39,660 bases of DNA from an uncultured Methylococcaceae bacterium (GCA_903859415.1 CAIOMN010000107.1:1-39660), one strand, 5' to 3'. Shown: positions 25,069 through 34,721, numbered from the stretch's first letter. The notes: generated by a model not told the origin, from the sequence alone. Translations and numbers: made by a program.

Positions 25069-26073
25069 TCACATATCCAGGTGATACTTAACAATTCGCT
25101 CTACTTCTTTTTTTGAACCTAAAACTAAAGGAACACGTTGATGGATTTCAGTGGGTTTAATATCCAATATACGCTCACGTCCAGTAGAACAGGCACCGCC
25201 CGCTTGCTCAATAATAAAGGCCATTGGATTGGCCTCATACAGTAACCGTAATCGCCCCGCCTTAGAAGGATCTTTAAAATCGTACGGGTACATAAAGATG
25301 CCACCGCGCGTTAAAATCCTATATACCTCGGCGACTAATGAAGCCAACCAACGCATATTAAAATCCTTACCACGTGGACCTTCAACGCCTTGCAAACATT
25401 CCTCAACATAACGTTGTACAGGCTTTTCCCAGAACCGTTGATTAGACATATTAATGGCAAACTCACTGGCTTCTTCAGGAATTCGAATAGTAGGGTGCGT
25501 CAAAATAAACTCGCCTATATCCTGATCCAACGTAAAACCATTAACACCATGCCCGGTGGTTAACACCATCATCGTTGATGGGCCATACAACACAAAACCG
25601 GCACACACCTGCTCAGTCCCGGGCCGTAAAAAATCTTCAACAGTGGGTTCTCCTCCTTCAGCATAACGCAAGATAGAAAAAATAGTCCCTACTGTTAAAT
25701 TAAGATCAATATTAGAAGAGCCATCCAAAGGATCAAATAAAACCAGATATTTACCTTTAGGGTACGCCTCAGGAATAGCAATGATATTATCCACCTCTTC
25801 AGAAGCCATACCCGCTAACTGTCCCGTCCAATTAAGCGCATTAACCATAATATCATGGGTAATAATATCTAATTTTTTCTGAACTTCACCTTGAACATTC
25901 TCAGACTCTGCACTACCCAGTATCCCCACCAGGTCACCTTGATTAACTAGATGAGATATTTGTTTACACGCGGTCACAATATTATTAAGCAATAAACTAA
26001 ACGTACCCGATGCCTCTGGCAACTCGCGCTGCTGCTCGATAATAAATTGCGTTAAAGATACCCTATTTGTCAT
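25069..26073 (-). CDS. fbp: class I fructose-1,6-bisphosphatase
   Basis: A 334-aa enzyme that dephosphorylates fructose-1,6-bisphosphate, serving gluconeogenesis and the regeneration of hexose phosphates. The metal-binding signature [11 protein letters not shown] is present, then [22 protein letters not shown], and the C-terminal [20 protein letters not shown] with [15 protein letters not shown]. The length equals E. coli Fbp. Start at the ATG at 26073 ([11 protein letters not shown]), preceded by GAAGGAAATA; the frame continues upstream 18 codons without similarity. Confidence 0.96.
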   Translation of the reverse strand: MTNRVSLTQFIIEQQRELPEASGTFSLLLNNIVTACKQISHLVNQGDLVGILGSAESENVQGEVQKKLDIITHDIMVNALNWTGQLAGMASEEVDNIIAIPEAYPKGKYLVLFDPLDGSSNIDLNLTVGTIFSILRYAEGGEPTVEDFLRPGTEQVCAGFVLYGPSTMMVLTTGHGVNGFTLDQDIGEFILTHPTIRIPEEASEFAINMSNQRFWEKPVQRYVEECLQGVEGPRGKDFNMRWLASLVAEVYRILTRGGIFMYPYDFKDPSKAGRLRLLYEANPMAFIIEQAGGACSTGRERILDIKPTEIHQRVPLVLGSKKEVERIVKYHLDM

Positions 26074-26265
26074 TATTTCCTTCTCCGATCCTATCCAACA
26101 AAGCAATAGATCTTTAAAAATTGCCACCGTTTTCGCTTCATTAAAACTATAGTTTTACAGAAATTAAACGCCTATGAAATGAAGATTTCGTTGCCATTAA
26201 GTTAAACATACCATTGGGATGATATCTGGTAGCATCGAAATTATTTATCTGAAAAACTATAACAA

Positions 26266-26538
26266 CTAATTTTTCTTTGCCAACACATTGTAAATTTTAT
26301 AAATCAATATGATGCCCGCTAATATAAAGGTAATCGCATTAGCGGCAATAATCGCCTTATCTGAAATATAAAGACCATAAATTAACCAACATAAAACACC
26401 CAAAGTAAAAATACTGTACATGCTCAATGATAGACTCGACGTATCCCTCGTTCTTATAGTTAAAATGGCTTGAGGTAAAAAAGAGACCGTTGTTAAAGTT
26501 GCAGCTGTATAGCCAATCACTTCTGTCACGCTCATCAT
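26266..26538 (-). CDS. SemiSWEET/PQ-loop family small transporter
   Basis: A 90-aa membrane protein with three helices, the size of a bacterial SemiSWEET, which dimerises to form a sugar channel. It has IGYTAATLTTVSFLPQAI with the PQ motif in the first helix, TRDTSSLSLSMYSIFTLGVLCW and a final helix IIAANAITFILAGIILIYKI. Substrates of uncharacterised members are uncertain. The start ATG is one base from the nadE stop and has GAGGGG upstream, so it is read from the nadE transcript. Confidence 0.87.
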   Translation of the reverse strand: MMSVTEVIGYTAATLTTVSFLPQAILTIRTRDTSSLSLSMYSIFTLGVLCWLIYGLYISDKAIIAANAITFILAGIILIYKIYNVLAKKN

Positions 26539-26539
26539 A

Positions 26540-28150
26540 TTAGACCCCTCGATAACCTGACGTTATCGGATAACGTCGATCGCGCCCAAAGGCTCTACTG
26601 GTAATTTTAATGCCGGGAGGGGATTGTCTACGTTTATATTCATTTCTATCGACCAGAGTAATGGCTCTAATAACATCTCCACTTTTAAAACCAGCCGCTA
26701 TAATTTCATCTGCCGATTGATCCAGCTCAACGTAACGCTCTAAAATAGGATCTAAATTCTCATAAACAGGTAATGAATCGGCATCAATTTGATCCGGCGC
26801 TAACTCAGCTGATGGAGGGCGGGTAATAACTCGCTCCGGAATAACTACCGACAGGCTATTACGATAACGCGCCAGCTCATAAACCAACAATTTAGGTACA
26901 TCCTTAATCGGTGCGAATCCTCCTGCCATATCACCATACAAGGTTGCATAGCCCACGCTCATTTCACTTTTATTACCGGTGGTTAGCAACAACTTGCCTT
27001 TTTTATTAGACATTGCCATCAAAATCACACCACGACAACGCGCTTGAATATTTTCTTCTGTGGTATCTTTAGCCATCCCCTCAAATACTTCAGCCAACAT
27101 TTCCGTAAACGCATTCACAGCCGGTGCAATAGGTATGACATGATACTTAACCCCTAAGGCATCGGCCTCTAACACTGCATCCTCGTTACTCATATCCTGA
27201 GTATATTGTGAGGGCATTAATACGACCTCAACTTCTTCAGCACCAAGCGCATCAACGGCTAACGCTAAGACTAAAGCAGAATCAATTCCACCTGACAAGC
27301 CTAATAATGCCCCTTGAAAGCCATTCTTACGCACATAATCTTTAATGCCCAACACCAGCGCCTGATATTCGCTGGAGATTTGGCTATAAAGTGGTGCGCA
27401 AGTGCTGACTACAGGATTAACCCCATCAAACTCAATAACACTAATTTGTTCTTTAAATTCTTCTGCGCGAAAAACAGTCTGCCCCAGAGAATCAACAACA
27501 AACGAAGCACCATCAAAAATCAATTCATCTTGCCCGCCGACTTGATTGACATAGACCAACGGCAACGCAGAATCCTTAACTTGCTGACAAATAACCGCTT
27601 CACGTTGATGAATTTTTCCTGAATTAAACGGTGACGCATTGAGCGTCAGTAACAACTCCGCCCCCATATTTTTATTAGCTTCAATAATGCCGCTTTTCCA
27701 GACATCTTCACAGATTGTCAAACCAATAAAGGTACCATTAAACTCAAAAACACACGGTTTATCACCCGCAGTAAAATACCGTTGCTCATCAAACACCCCA
27801 TAATTAGGCAATGCCTGTTTACGATAACAGGCTAATGTAACGCCTTGATGCAAAACGACAGCACTGTTATAAAGTACACCCTCACCTTGTTCAGGAAAGC
27901 CTACAACTAAAGCTATGTCAATAACCTGTTCTGCAAGTTGATAAATAGCATTATTAGCGGCTGTTATAAAATCAGCGCGTAATAATAGATCTTCTGCCGG
28001 ATAACCGGTAATTGTAAGTTCAGGAAAGACTACAATATCTGCCTTTAACTGATCACGTGCATAAACAGCTGCTTTTATTATGTTATCAACATTAGCAGCT
28101 ATATTTCCCACCACAAAGTTAATTTGTGCAAGTGCGATTTTTAATGACAT
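26540..28150 (-). CDS. nadE: glutamine-hydrolysing NAD+ synthetase
   Basis: A 536-aa enzyme for the last step of NAD synthesis. The N-terminal half is a nitrilase-like amidase domain: VFPELTITGYPAEDLL (catalytic Glu), KQALPNYGVFDE (Lys) and IGLTICEDVW (Cys). It supplies ammonia to the C-terminal synthetase domain, marked by LLGLSGGIDSALVLALA (PP-loop), LLTTGNKSEMSVGYATLYGD and APIKDVPK. Start chosen at the ATG at 28150 (MSLKIALAQINFVVG); the frame opens four codons earlier at a TTG. It is followed by a coupled SemiSWEET gene and diverges from the MerR/B12 regulator. Confidence 0.95.
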   Translation of the reverse strand: MSLKIALAQINFVVGNIAANVDNIIKAAVYARDQLKADIVVFPELTITGYPAEDLLLRADFITAANNAIYQLAEQVIDIALVVGFPEQGEGVLYNSAVVLHQGVTLACYRKQALPNYGVFDEQRYFTAGDKPCVFEFNGTFIGLTICEDVWKSGIIEANKNMGAELLLTLNASPFNSGKIHQREAVICQQVKDSALPLVYVNQVGGQDELIFDGASFVVDSLGQTVFRAEEFKEQISVIEFDGVNPVVSTCAPLYSQISSEYQALVLGIKDYVRKNGFQGALLGLSGGIDSALVLALAVDALGAEEVEVVLMPSQYTQDMSNEDAVLEADALGVKYHVIPIAPAVNAFTEMLAEVFEGMAKDTTEENIQARCRGVILMAMSNKKGKLLLTTGNKSEMSVGYATLYGDMAGGFAPIKDVPKLLVYELARYRNSLSVVIPERVITRPPSAELAPDQIDADSLPVYENLDPILERYVELDQSADEIIAAGFKSGDVIRAITLVDRNEYKRRQSPPGIKITSRAFGRDRRYPITSGYRGV

Positions 28151-28286
28151 AGAACAACTCAAAGCTCAGGGAATAAATAATTAATAGATAATACTTAAGA
28201 CATTATACTTATTTTTGTAAATGAATTGAGCATGACATTTAAAAGCAAAATAAACTCTATTAATCCATAAACAGAGTAAGTACATT

Positions 28287-28319
28287 TTTTGTCAATGTTT
28301 TGTAAAGGTTTGTGATAGT
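28287..28319 (+). promoter_or_regulatory. 11-bp direct repeats, candidate CarH/LitR operator
   Basis: TTTTGTCAATG, TTTTGTAAAGG and a weaker TTTGTGATAGT follow head to tail. On the minus strand the first two read CATTGACAAAA and CCTTTACAAAA, sharing TT(G/T)ACAAAA. They lie 34-66 bp before the MerR/B12 regulator. CarH from Thermus binds tandem 11-bp direct repeats across its own promoter, so autoregulation is a reasonable inference. AT-rich sequence makes chance repeats likelier, hence modest confidence. Confidence 0.45.
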
Positions 28320-28352
28320 ATAGAGTTTTTAACTTGATGCAAAGAAGCAACT

Positions 28353-29339
28353 ATGACTGTAACTAATGATGAATCAGCGCAATATTTAATTAGAACAGTT
28401 TCAAAAAGATCTGGCGTTAAATCGGATCTGGTAAGAGCATGGGAACGCCGCTATCAGGCTGTAACACCCACTCGAACCTCAGGTGGGCACAGGGTTTATA
28501 CAGACCAGGACATTGCTCGCTTAAAACTTCTCAATCAAGCAACCAGCAACGGCCACAGCATCAGTCAAATTGCTCAGTTTTCACTCGATGACCTTAAACA
28601 TTTATTAAAGGATGAAACTTTATCAACATCTCAATCACCCAATGACCTTCTTCCCAGCACTATAAATAAGGTCCACCTAGCAGAAGATTACTCTGATAAG
28701 TGCTACGCAGCTGTTTTAGCTTTTGATGCCCAGAAGTTAGAGTCCCACTTTGAGAACGCCATTGTAGAGCTTGGCGCAGAATCATTCATTGAGCACTTAT
28801 TAAGCCCATTGCTCAATAAAATTGGCGAACGATGGAAAACAGGAGAACTAAGACCCGTTCATGAGCATATGACCTCATCAGTGATTCGCTCTTTAACCTA
28901 TATTCTACGTAATAATAATCCATGCCCAGAGAACGCGCCTCGAATGATTGTTAGCACTCCTATTGGACAGCTACATGAATTGGGTGCACTACTTGCTGCC
29001 ATTATGGCTGAACTTTGCGGTTGGCAAGTGACTTACCTAGGAGCCAACTTACCCGCCGAAGAAATTGCCGCTGCTGTTAAATACACCAACGCCTGTGCCC
29101 TCACACTGAGCATTAGCTTCGCTACTGACGATCACATCGTAGCAAAAGAACTACGACGATTAAAAAAACTAATTGGCAATAATGTGTCACTAATTGTGGG
29201 AGGACGAGCAGCTGGACACTTTCAGCCAGTATTAAATGAGGTTGGAGTCATGAAGATACAAAGCTATACACATTTTAAGCAATTACTTAATCAACTAGCT
29301 ACAGAATATTATGCCTCAGACAACAAAAATCAGCCATGA
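28353..29339 (+). CDS. MerR-type regulator with cobalamin-binding domain, CarH/LitR-like photoreceptor
   Basis: A 328-aa protein in three parts. Residues 10-80 are a MerR winged-helix DNA-binding domain (VSKRSGVKSDLVRAWERRY, then TSGGHRVYTDQDIARLKLL). Residues about 115-185 are a four-helix bundle, and residues about 195-315 a Rossmann-like B12-binding domain. The Wx9EH signature of light-sensing CarH/LitR proteins is intact (W161, E171, H172). The lower cobalt ligand is probably H208 in QLHELG, where the usual D-x-H-x-x-G aspartate is replaced by Gln. Such proteins repress as AdoCbl-bound tetramers in the dark and release DNA in light. ycgN overlaps it by four bases (ATGA). Its targets are not obvious here; no carotenoid, photolyase or cryptochrome gene is nearby. 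Confidence 0.85.
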   Translation: MTVTNDESAQYLIRTVSKRSGVKSDLVRAWERRYQAVTPTRTSGGHRVYTDQDIARLKLLNQATSNGHSISQIAQFSLDDLKHLLKDETLSTSQSPNDLLPSTINKVHLAEDYSDKCYAAVLAFDAQKLESHFENAIVELGAESFIEHLLSPLLNKIGERWKTGELRPVHEHMTSSVIRSLTYILRNNNPCPENAPRMIVSTPIGQLHELGALLAAIMAELCGWQVTYLGANLPAEEIAAAVKYTNACALTLSISFATDDHIVAKELRRLKKLIGNNVSLIVGGRAAGHFQPVLNEVGVMKIQSYTHFKQLLNQLATEYYASDNKNQP

Positions 29340-29764
29340 ACTTTTGGGAAACTAAAAAACTGACGGAAATGTCAACAGAAGAGTGGGAGTCACTCTGTGA
29401 TAACTGTGCAAAATGTTGTCTGCACAAATTGGAAGACGAACTAACAGGGAAAATAGTATTCACTAATGTTGCTTGCAAACTTCTCAAACTAAAAACTTGT
29501 CGATGCTCAAACTATAATAAACGTACCCAATTAGTTCCAGAATGTCTAGACTTAAAGCAATTGGATTTTACAAAATATGACTGGTTACCGTCAACCTGTG
29601 CATACCGCTTATTAAATAATAACCAATCGCTACCAAAATGGCATCCATTAATATCTGGGAGCGCCGCTAGTGTTAAACGAGCGGGCATTTCAATTAGCAG
29701 TTATGCGATCGAAGAAGAGCTTGCAACAAATCTTGAAGATCATATTATCAAATGGCTAGATTAA
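29336..29764 (+). CDS. ycgN: YcgN family cysteine-cluster protein (UPF0260)
   Basis: A 142-aa protein of the zinc/iron-chelating CxxCxxCC family. The cysteines are C27-DN-C30-AK-CC in LCDNCAKCCLHKLED, then KTCRCSNYNKR and VPECL. The family block YDWLPSTCAYRLL and the end LPKWHPLISG are clear. Function is unknown; metal coordination is likely. Its start overlaps the end of the B12-binding regulator by four bases, so both are co-translated, which is an unusual partner for ycgN. Confidence 0.92.
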   Translation: MNFWETKKLTEMSTEEWESLCDNCAKCCLHKLEDELTGKIVFTNVACKLLKLKTCRCSNYNKRTQLVPECLDLKQLDFTKYDWLPSTCAYRLLNNNQSLPKWHPLISGSAASVKRAGISISSYAIEEELATNLEDHIIKWLD

Positions 29765-29793
29765 CGAAAAACCATTTGATATCACTACACTGT

Positions 29794-30291
29794 CTAATCA
29801 GGCTTAACATTAATACTGATGCCGGCACCATCAACAGTCTTTTTCCTTTCTACTTCCGGCTCAGGAGACATCAAGAAATTACCGTCTAATTCCAAAGACC
29901 TTCGTCGCTTTTTTGGCTTAGGATCAAAAAACTCATTTGATTGATCATCTTCATTCTTTTTTTTACCCGCTTTCATATCATCGGGTTCCAGACTAATAAC
30001 AGGAATAGAAAGATCTAAAGGTTTTACAAACTCATCAAACTGATTTGTATTGCGAATTTCAACGACCCTATTCCTTCGTTTTTTTAAAACTCTTTTTTTC
30101 TCATTTACGTTAAGAGTATTAACATTTGTTTTTGAATCTGCAGGGATCGTTGCTACGGCATCCTTCTCAACAATTACTTTCTGTGATTTATCAGATGTAG
30201 ATGTATCAACAACAACCGAATCATAAAAGCCACTTAACAACAACCATGAAATGCTTAGAAAACTAAATAAAAATATACGATAAATTATCAT
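29794..30291 (-). CDS. hypothetical membrane-anchored protein, charged and low complexity
   Basis: A 165-aa protein with one N-terminal hydrophobic segment (residues 3-22), which would act as signal anchor or signal peptide; no lipobox cysteine is present. The rest is hydrophilic with basic clusters (KKRVLKKRRNR, KPKKRRRS) and acidic patches, and is probably disordered. I recognise no family. It may be periplasmic. It converges with ycgN 29 bases away and lies downstream of the second small membrane-protein paralogue with a 188-bp gap. Confidence 0.55.
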   Translation of the reverse strand: MIIYRIFLFSFLSISWLLLSGFYDSVVVDTSTSDKSQKVIVEKDAVATIPADSKTNVNTLNVNEKKRVLKKRRNRVVEIRNTNQFDEFVKPLDLSIPVISLEPDDMKAGKKKNEDDQSNEFFDPKPKKRRRSLELDGNFLMSPEPEVERKKTVDGAGISINVKPD

Positions 30292-30479
30292 CTTAATTTT
30301 CTACTCTAGTGATATTAAAGCAACCAAAACTCTTTTTAAGAAATAAGCTAGCTGTTGAACATACAAATTAATTTTCATTAGTTAATCAAAAAACTCCTTG
30401 CTTACAAGAACAGCGCATATTCCAGGCCTTATAAACAAAGAGCATCTTTAAGAGAAAAACGAAACAACCCTAATAAAAG

Positions 30480-31235
30480 CTACAGTAGATCACCCACTTC
30501 CGTTTTATAAAAAGGCCATTTTTTAACATGTAAATATTTTCTAATTGGAGATTTAATGACAGACACACATAACGCAATAGAAAACAAACACCACACAGCG
30601 GCATATTCATTAGGATCAGTTGTTGTTATATCTGAAATTAACGGACCAATCAGATAATGAAATCCAACAAAACGCCAAGAACCATAAACAACAGGCATAT
30701 AAAACGCCACAACAATATAAGTAAATGCGTGTAAACCCCAGTTAAAACCAAACAACCATTTAACAGGATCAGACATTAAGCCATTTAATGGCATTTGCCA
30801 AGCTATATGCCAAGATCCGGACGTTGAGCAAACGCTAGGCCCACAAAAACCTTCTACACCAATGTTACATGTTCCCGCCCAAGCAAAAGGATACATCTTA
30901 ATTAACATGGTGATAGAGCCAATAGCGCAAATAGTATAAACAGTAGTCCGAATTTTTAATTTAACACTGTTTGGAATAAAATACATAGCCACCATATTGA
31001 CAAAGAACGGCTGAAAAGCAACATGTAGATATCCCAAAAGCGTCAATATCTGATTGCTCGGATTATCGCACAAATCAATATAAACGTAAGTAAATGCCTG
31101 CAACAACTCCATTAATGCGAAATAGGTTAATGGAATCCAAAGCTCTTTAGACTCACCTTGTTTAAGTGCAACATACGCTGCAGTACTTAGACCTACGACG
31201 GCTAAAACGCCTGACGCCTCACCACTCCAACACAT
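30480..31235 (-). CDS. small multi-pass membrane protein, DUF5765-like (MCWSGEAS N-terminus)
   Basis: A 251-aa protein with about seven membrane segments, related to the protein at 1173-1895. It begins MCWSGEASGVLAVVGL, and the start motif plus LMELLQAFTYVYIDLC line up with the other paralogue. Several cysteines (CDNPSNQ, GTCNIGVEGFCGPSVCS) lie in loops and could form disulfides or bind metal. Start set at the ATG at 31235, with GGAGGGGGAGG just upstream; the frame opens six codons earlier at a TTG inside that ribosome-binding site. Function unknown. Confidence 0.65.
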   Translation of the reverse strand: MCWSGEASGVLAVVGLSTAAYVALKQGESKELWIPLTYFALMELLQAFTYVYIDLCDNPSNQILTLLGYLHVAFQPFFVNMVAMYFIPNSVKLKIRTTVYTICAIGSITMLIKMYPFAWAGTCNIGVEGFCGPSVCSTSGSWHIAWQMPLNGLMSDPVKWLFGFNWGLHAFTYIVVAFYMPVVYGSWRFVGFHYLIGPLISDITTTDPNEYAAVWCLFSIALCVSVIKSPIRKYLHVKKWPFYKTEVGDLL

Positions 31236-31297
31236 AAACCTCCCCCTCCTCAATTATAATTATTAAATACCACCTACTATTAGCAAGCTGGTTCATT

Positions 31298-31347
31298 AAC
31301 TCATCAAAATCAACTGACAGTTACTTTTGTTAGGACTTTGATGAGTT
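31298..31347. repeat. inverted repeat upstream of the DUF5765-like gene
   Basis: AACTCATCAAA faces TTTGATGAGTT across 28 bases, 63-112 bp before the membrane-protein start. It could be an operator or an RNA stem; it lies in a 235-bp gap with no gene. No promoter was confidently identified. Confidence 0.45.
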
Positions 31348-31470
31348 TAACTGGCTATTGTATTACAAGAGAGATAGTTTGAGAAAAGCTTATCAAGAAA
31401 CGGCTTTAATACTATAAAATACAAAATGTCAATTATAAATACCTAAACCGTTTTTGTTAGCCCAGTAAAT

Positions 31471-32541
31471 CTAGCTTAGTGGTACAGTTGCAAAGGCATC
31501 TAAATCCGCGACAGCAGCAGTTGTTCTTCGAATAAGCTCAAGATTACAGTCAATATCCATCATGCCTCCGATAGACAATGTAACTAACATTGCTTCGAAA
31601 GGATAAATTAAGTGAGCACGATAACGTTCAAAAAGATTATCAAAATCTACATATTCAATATCATAATCTTTAAGGCACTGGGTATATAGCTTGATAAGCT
31701 CAACCTCATGTAAACGACGTGTTTCAGGATTTAGTGAGGTCGCCAGAAAATAGGCAATATCACCAATACCCTCTCCAAAACGAACTAACTGCCAATCAAG
31801 CAAACCAGGTTTAGACTCATCCCAAAACAAATTTCCGGGATGACAATCATGATGAACAAGAGTTTGTGGTGCATCCTGAAGAAACCGCATAACCTTTTTA
31901 CGTTGTCGCGCATAATTCATAGCTTGGACATGAAGCTCAATTGGCACATGCTCTGCTGCCTTGTGCAGGCCTCGCTTCAGTAACGGTACAGCAAACAAAG
32001 TGCCCAAAAAATCTTCGAGACGCCTGACAGGGCCAGCTAACCACTGATAACGCTGTGCAAAATGCGGTTTATTCCAAAAATGCGCATGAAAACTAGCCAA
32101 TTGTTTCACTACTCTAGCTGCCTGAGTAAATGTCAAGGCATCGCTTGGATTACCTGGAACAAAACCAATATCAGACAAGTCGGAAAGAACCAGCACAGCG
32201 CCTTTACCAAACTCACTTTGCCCTGCTAAAAAATGAGGCAATCTAAGTGTTTCAGGCCGAGCAACCTCATTATAAAAACGTACCTCAGTATGCAACAACC
32301 TTGGAAGAGCTGTAATTAGCTTAGCTTGCCAAGCCAATGACGGTAACTTTACAAACCATTTCTCTGGAAATATCTTGGGTCTGTTATGCTCAACCTTGAT
32401 ACGGATTCTCGTCGTTGTTCCAATATCAACTGAAAGAATCACAACATTAACAACGACGATGTCAGAATGATGTTTATTAATCACTCGTTGAGCCCAATCG
32501 ATACTTAAATCGCTAGGCTGACAAACAAGAATACTCTGCAT
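31471..32541 (-). CDS. APH/ecdysteroid-kinase-like phosphotransferase
   Basis: A 356-aa protein with the bilobal APH kinase fold. The C-lobe has the catalytic loop VHHDCHPGNLFWDE and the metal-binding motif LLDWQLVRFGEGIGDIAYF. The N-lobe contains FVKLPSL (probable ATP-anchoring lysine) and VLVLSDLSDIGF. Such kinases phosphorylate small hydroxylated molecules such as aminoglycosides, choline or steroids; the substrate here is unknown. I start at the ATG at 32541 (MQSILVCQPSDLS), seven bases beyond the pgl stop; the longer frame lies within pgl. It is the last gene of the gnd-zwf-pgl cluster, so a sugar or sugar-derived substrate is possible but unproven. Confidence 0.8.
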   Translation of the reverse strand: MQSILVCQPSDLSIDWAQRVINKHHSDIVVVNVVILSVDIGTTTRIRIKVEHNRPKIFPEKWFVKLPSLAWQAKLITALPRLLHTEVRFYNEVARPETLRLPHFLAGQSEFGKGAVLVLSDLSDIGFVPGNPSDALTFTQAARVVKQLASFHAHFWNKPHFAQRYQWLAGPVRRLEDFLGTLFAVPLLKRGLHKAAEHVPIELHVQAMNYARQRKKVMRFLQDAPQTLVHHDCHPGNLFWDESKPGLLDWQLVRFGEGIGDIAYFLATSLNPETRRLHEVELIKLYTQCLKDYDIEYVDFDNLFERYRAHLIYPFEAMLVTLSIGGMMDIDCNLELIRRTTAAVADLDAFATVPLS

Positions 32542-32548
32542 TAATTTA

Positions 32549-33235
32549 TTACTGTGTATTAAAAGCGGCTTGATCAATATAAACATCAATCGGGTTAACA
32601 GGCACTATCGTTGCGACAGGCAGATCATCACCCGCACGCCAGCCTTTAACCGCGTCCTGTTTATTTGCACCCGTAACCAGAAAAATAAGCTGATTTGTAT
32701 CGCTTAAAGCTTTAGCACTGATTGAAACTCTTTCTGGTGGTGGCTTAGGTGAATTATAAACAGCGTGTGCCAACTCCTCGGGTTGATTCTTGTGTCCGGG
32801 GAATAAACTAGCCGTATGACCATCCTCTCCCATACCCAACAACACCATATCAAAAGGCAGTGCTGCGGCCACAACTTCTTGATATTCTTTAGCCCCCAAA
32901 TCGGGGCCTAGTTCAGCAGGAATAGTAAATATCTGCGCTTCAGGGATAGCAACATGCTTTAAAAAACTTTCAAAAGCCATCAGACTATTTCTATCGGCAT
33001 GATCAACCGGCAAACAACGCTCATCGCCATAGTAAATAAACCATTTAGACCAGTCAGCATTTGCCTCAGCTAACAAACGATATACCTTTTCCGGCGTACC
33101 CCCCCCCGCCAGTACTAACTTAAAAGTACCCTGATCAGAAATAGCTTGTTCGGCAGCTTTAAGAATTTCATGAAAGACGGATAAAGCAACCTGATCAGCA
33201 GTTTCTAAAGTATGCCAACGACTGTTTTGCTGCAT
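32549..33235 (-). CDS. pgl: 6-phosphogluconolactonase
   Basis: A 228-aa DevB-type lactonase that hydrolyses 6-phosphogluconolactone, between Zwf and Gnd. Characteristic blocks are LVLAGGGTPEKVYRLL near residue 42, WFIYYGDERCLPVDHADRNS, and VLLGMGEDGHTASLFPG. The start ATG is one base from the zwf stop, so translation is coupled. The downstream kinase-like gene follows after seven bases. Confidence 0.95.
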   Translation of the reverse strand: MQQNSRWHTLETADQVALSVFHEILKAAEQAISDQGTFKLVLAGGGTPEKVYRLLAEANADWSKWFIYYGDERCLPVDHADRNSLMAFESFLKHVAIPEAQIFTIPAELGPDLGAKEYQEVVAAALPFDMVLLGMGEDGHTASLFPGHKNQPEELAHAVYNSPKPPPERVSISAKALSDTNQLIFLVTGANKQDAVKGWRAGDDLPVATIVPVNPIDVYIDQAAFNTQ

Positions 33236-33236
33236 T

Positions 33237-34721
33237 TTATTTACACTCCGGTGTTAAAGAACTACGCCATGATTGAGAACTCTTTTCAAATAACCGACTA
33301 TCTTCCGGCCCCCATGAACCCGCCGGATAAGTAGCAATATAGTCACGTTCAATCGCCCATGTCTGCAAAATAGGATCAACAATACGCCAGGCATACTCGA
33401 CTTCATCAAACCTTAAAAACAATGATCTATCGCCTTTTAATACGTCTAACAAGAGATCCTCATAAGCATCAATGGCTTTTTCATCCTGATTTCTAAAGCT
33501 GGCATCCAGACTACTGGTACGAGTCTTCATTTCTAATCCGGGTTCTTTAACAGTCATTTCAATACGAATACATTCTTCAGGCTGGATACCTAATAGCACC
33601 CAATTTTGGCTCATACATTGCACATTCGTATCACGAAAGAACTGTAAAGGCGGATGACGAAAACAGATTGAAATAGTCGATTGCGCTTTAGCCATACGCT
33701 TACCCGTCCGTAAATACATGGGCACTCCACGCCAGCGCCAATTATCAATATACAACTTCATAGAAGCGTAAGTTTCGGTCACGCTATTTGCAGGAATATT
33801 ATCCTCCTGTAAATAACCATTGACCTTATCACCTTTAACATGGCCGGGTGAATATTGCCCTCTAAACGCATGACCATGGACCGCCTCTTTAGGAATAGGC
33901 CGAATGGACTTTAATACCTTAACTTTTTCATCACGCAGAGATTCAGCTTCCATTGAAGCAGGCGGTTCCATTGTTACCAAAGTCAGTAACTGCAATAAAT
34001 GACTTTGCAACATATCCCGCAACGCCCCAGCACTATTATAATAATCACCTCGACCCTCTATGCCCAATTCTTCGGAATGAGTAATCTGGATATGGTCGAT
34101 ATAATTACGATTCCATAACGGCTCCAGCATGACATTGGCAAAACGGAAGACCAACACGTTTTGCACCATCCCTTTACCTAAGTAATGGTCGATACGGTAA
34201 ATTTGTTCTTCGGTTAAATAATGACTGATTCGCTTTTGCAATGCCCTTGCACTGTCTAAATCATAGCCAAACGGTTTTTCAATGATAACGCGTCGCCAAC
34301 CTTCCTCTTCATCAAACAAATGATTGTCACTCAATCGCTCCATGACAATGCCGAAATCAGCAGGACTAATAGAAAGATAAAAAGCAATATTTCTTGGAAA
34401 GCTGTTTTTAACATTCAGCACTTCAGCTAAACTCTGATAAGACTCAGGCTGACCTATATCACCTTGATGGTAATACAAGCGCTCAGCAAAACGCTTAAAA
34501 ACAGCGTCATCAAAATCATCTTTTGATTTTGCGATAATCATATCTCTGACTTCACTAAGCCATTTATTCTGATCCCAAGGTCTGCGCCCTATCGCTAAAA
34601 TACGTGTCCCCTTAGGCAAGTGATTAGCGGCATCAAGGTGGTAAAGCGCAGGCATTAATTTAATTCGGGAAAGGTTTCCCGTCGCACCAAAAATTACGTA
34701 CGTACAAGCTTCCGCATTCAT
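33237..34721 (-). CDS. zwf: glucose-6-phosphate 1-dehydrogenase
   Basis: A 494-aa enzyme that oxidises glucose-6-phosphate to 6-phosphogluconolactone and generates NAD(P)H. It has the cofactor loop [12 protein letters not shown] near the N-terminus, [14 protein letters not shown] and the active-site [13 protein letters not shown], then [11 protein letters not shown]. Full length for the family. It lies 39 bases after gnd and just before pgl, in the order gnd-zwf-pgl. Confidence 0.97.
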   Translation of the reverse strand: MNAEACTYVIFGATGNLSRIKLMPALYHLDAANHLPKGTRILAIGRRPWDQNKWLSEVRDMIIAKSKDDFDDAVFKRFAERLYYHQGDIGQPESYQSLAEVLNVKNSFPRNIAFYLSISPADFGIVMERLSDNHLFDEEEGWRRVIIEKPFGYDLDSARALQKRISHYLTEEQIYRIDHYLGKGMVQNVLVFRFANVMLEPLWNRNYIDHIQITHSEELGIEGRGDYYNSAGALRDMLQSHLLQLLTLVTMEPPASMEAESLRDEKVKVLKSIRPIPKEAVHGHAFRGQYSPGHVKGDKVNGYLQEDNIPANSVTETYASMKLYIDNWRWRGVPMYLRTGKRMAKAQSTISICFRHPPLQFFRDTNVQCMSQNWVLLGIQPEECIRIEMTVKEPGLEMKTRTSSLDASFRNQDEKAIDAYEDLLLDVLKGDRSLFLRFDEVEYAWRIVDPILQTWAIERDYIATYPAGSWGPEDSRLFEKSSQSWRSSLTPECK

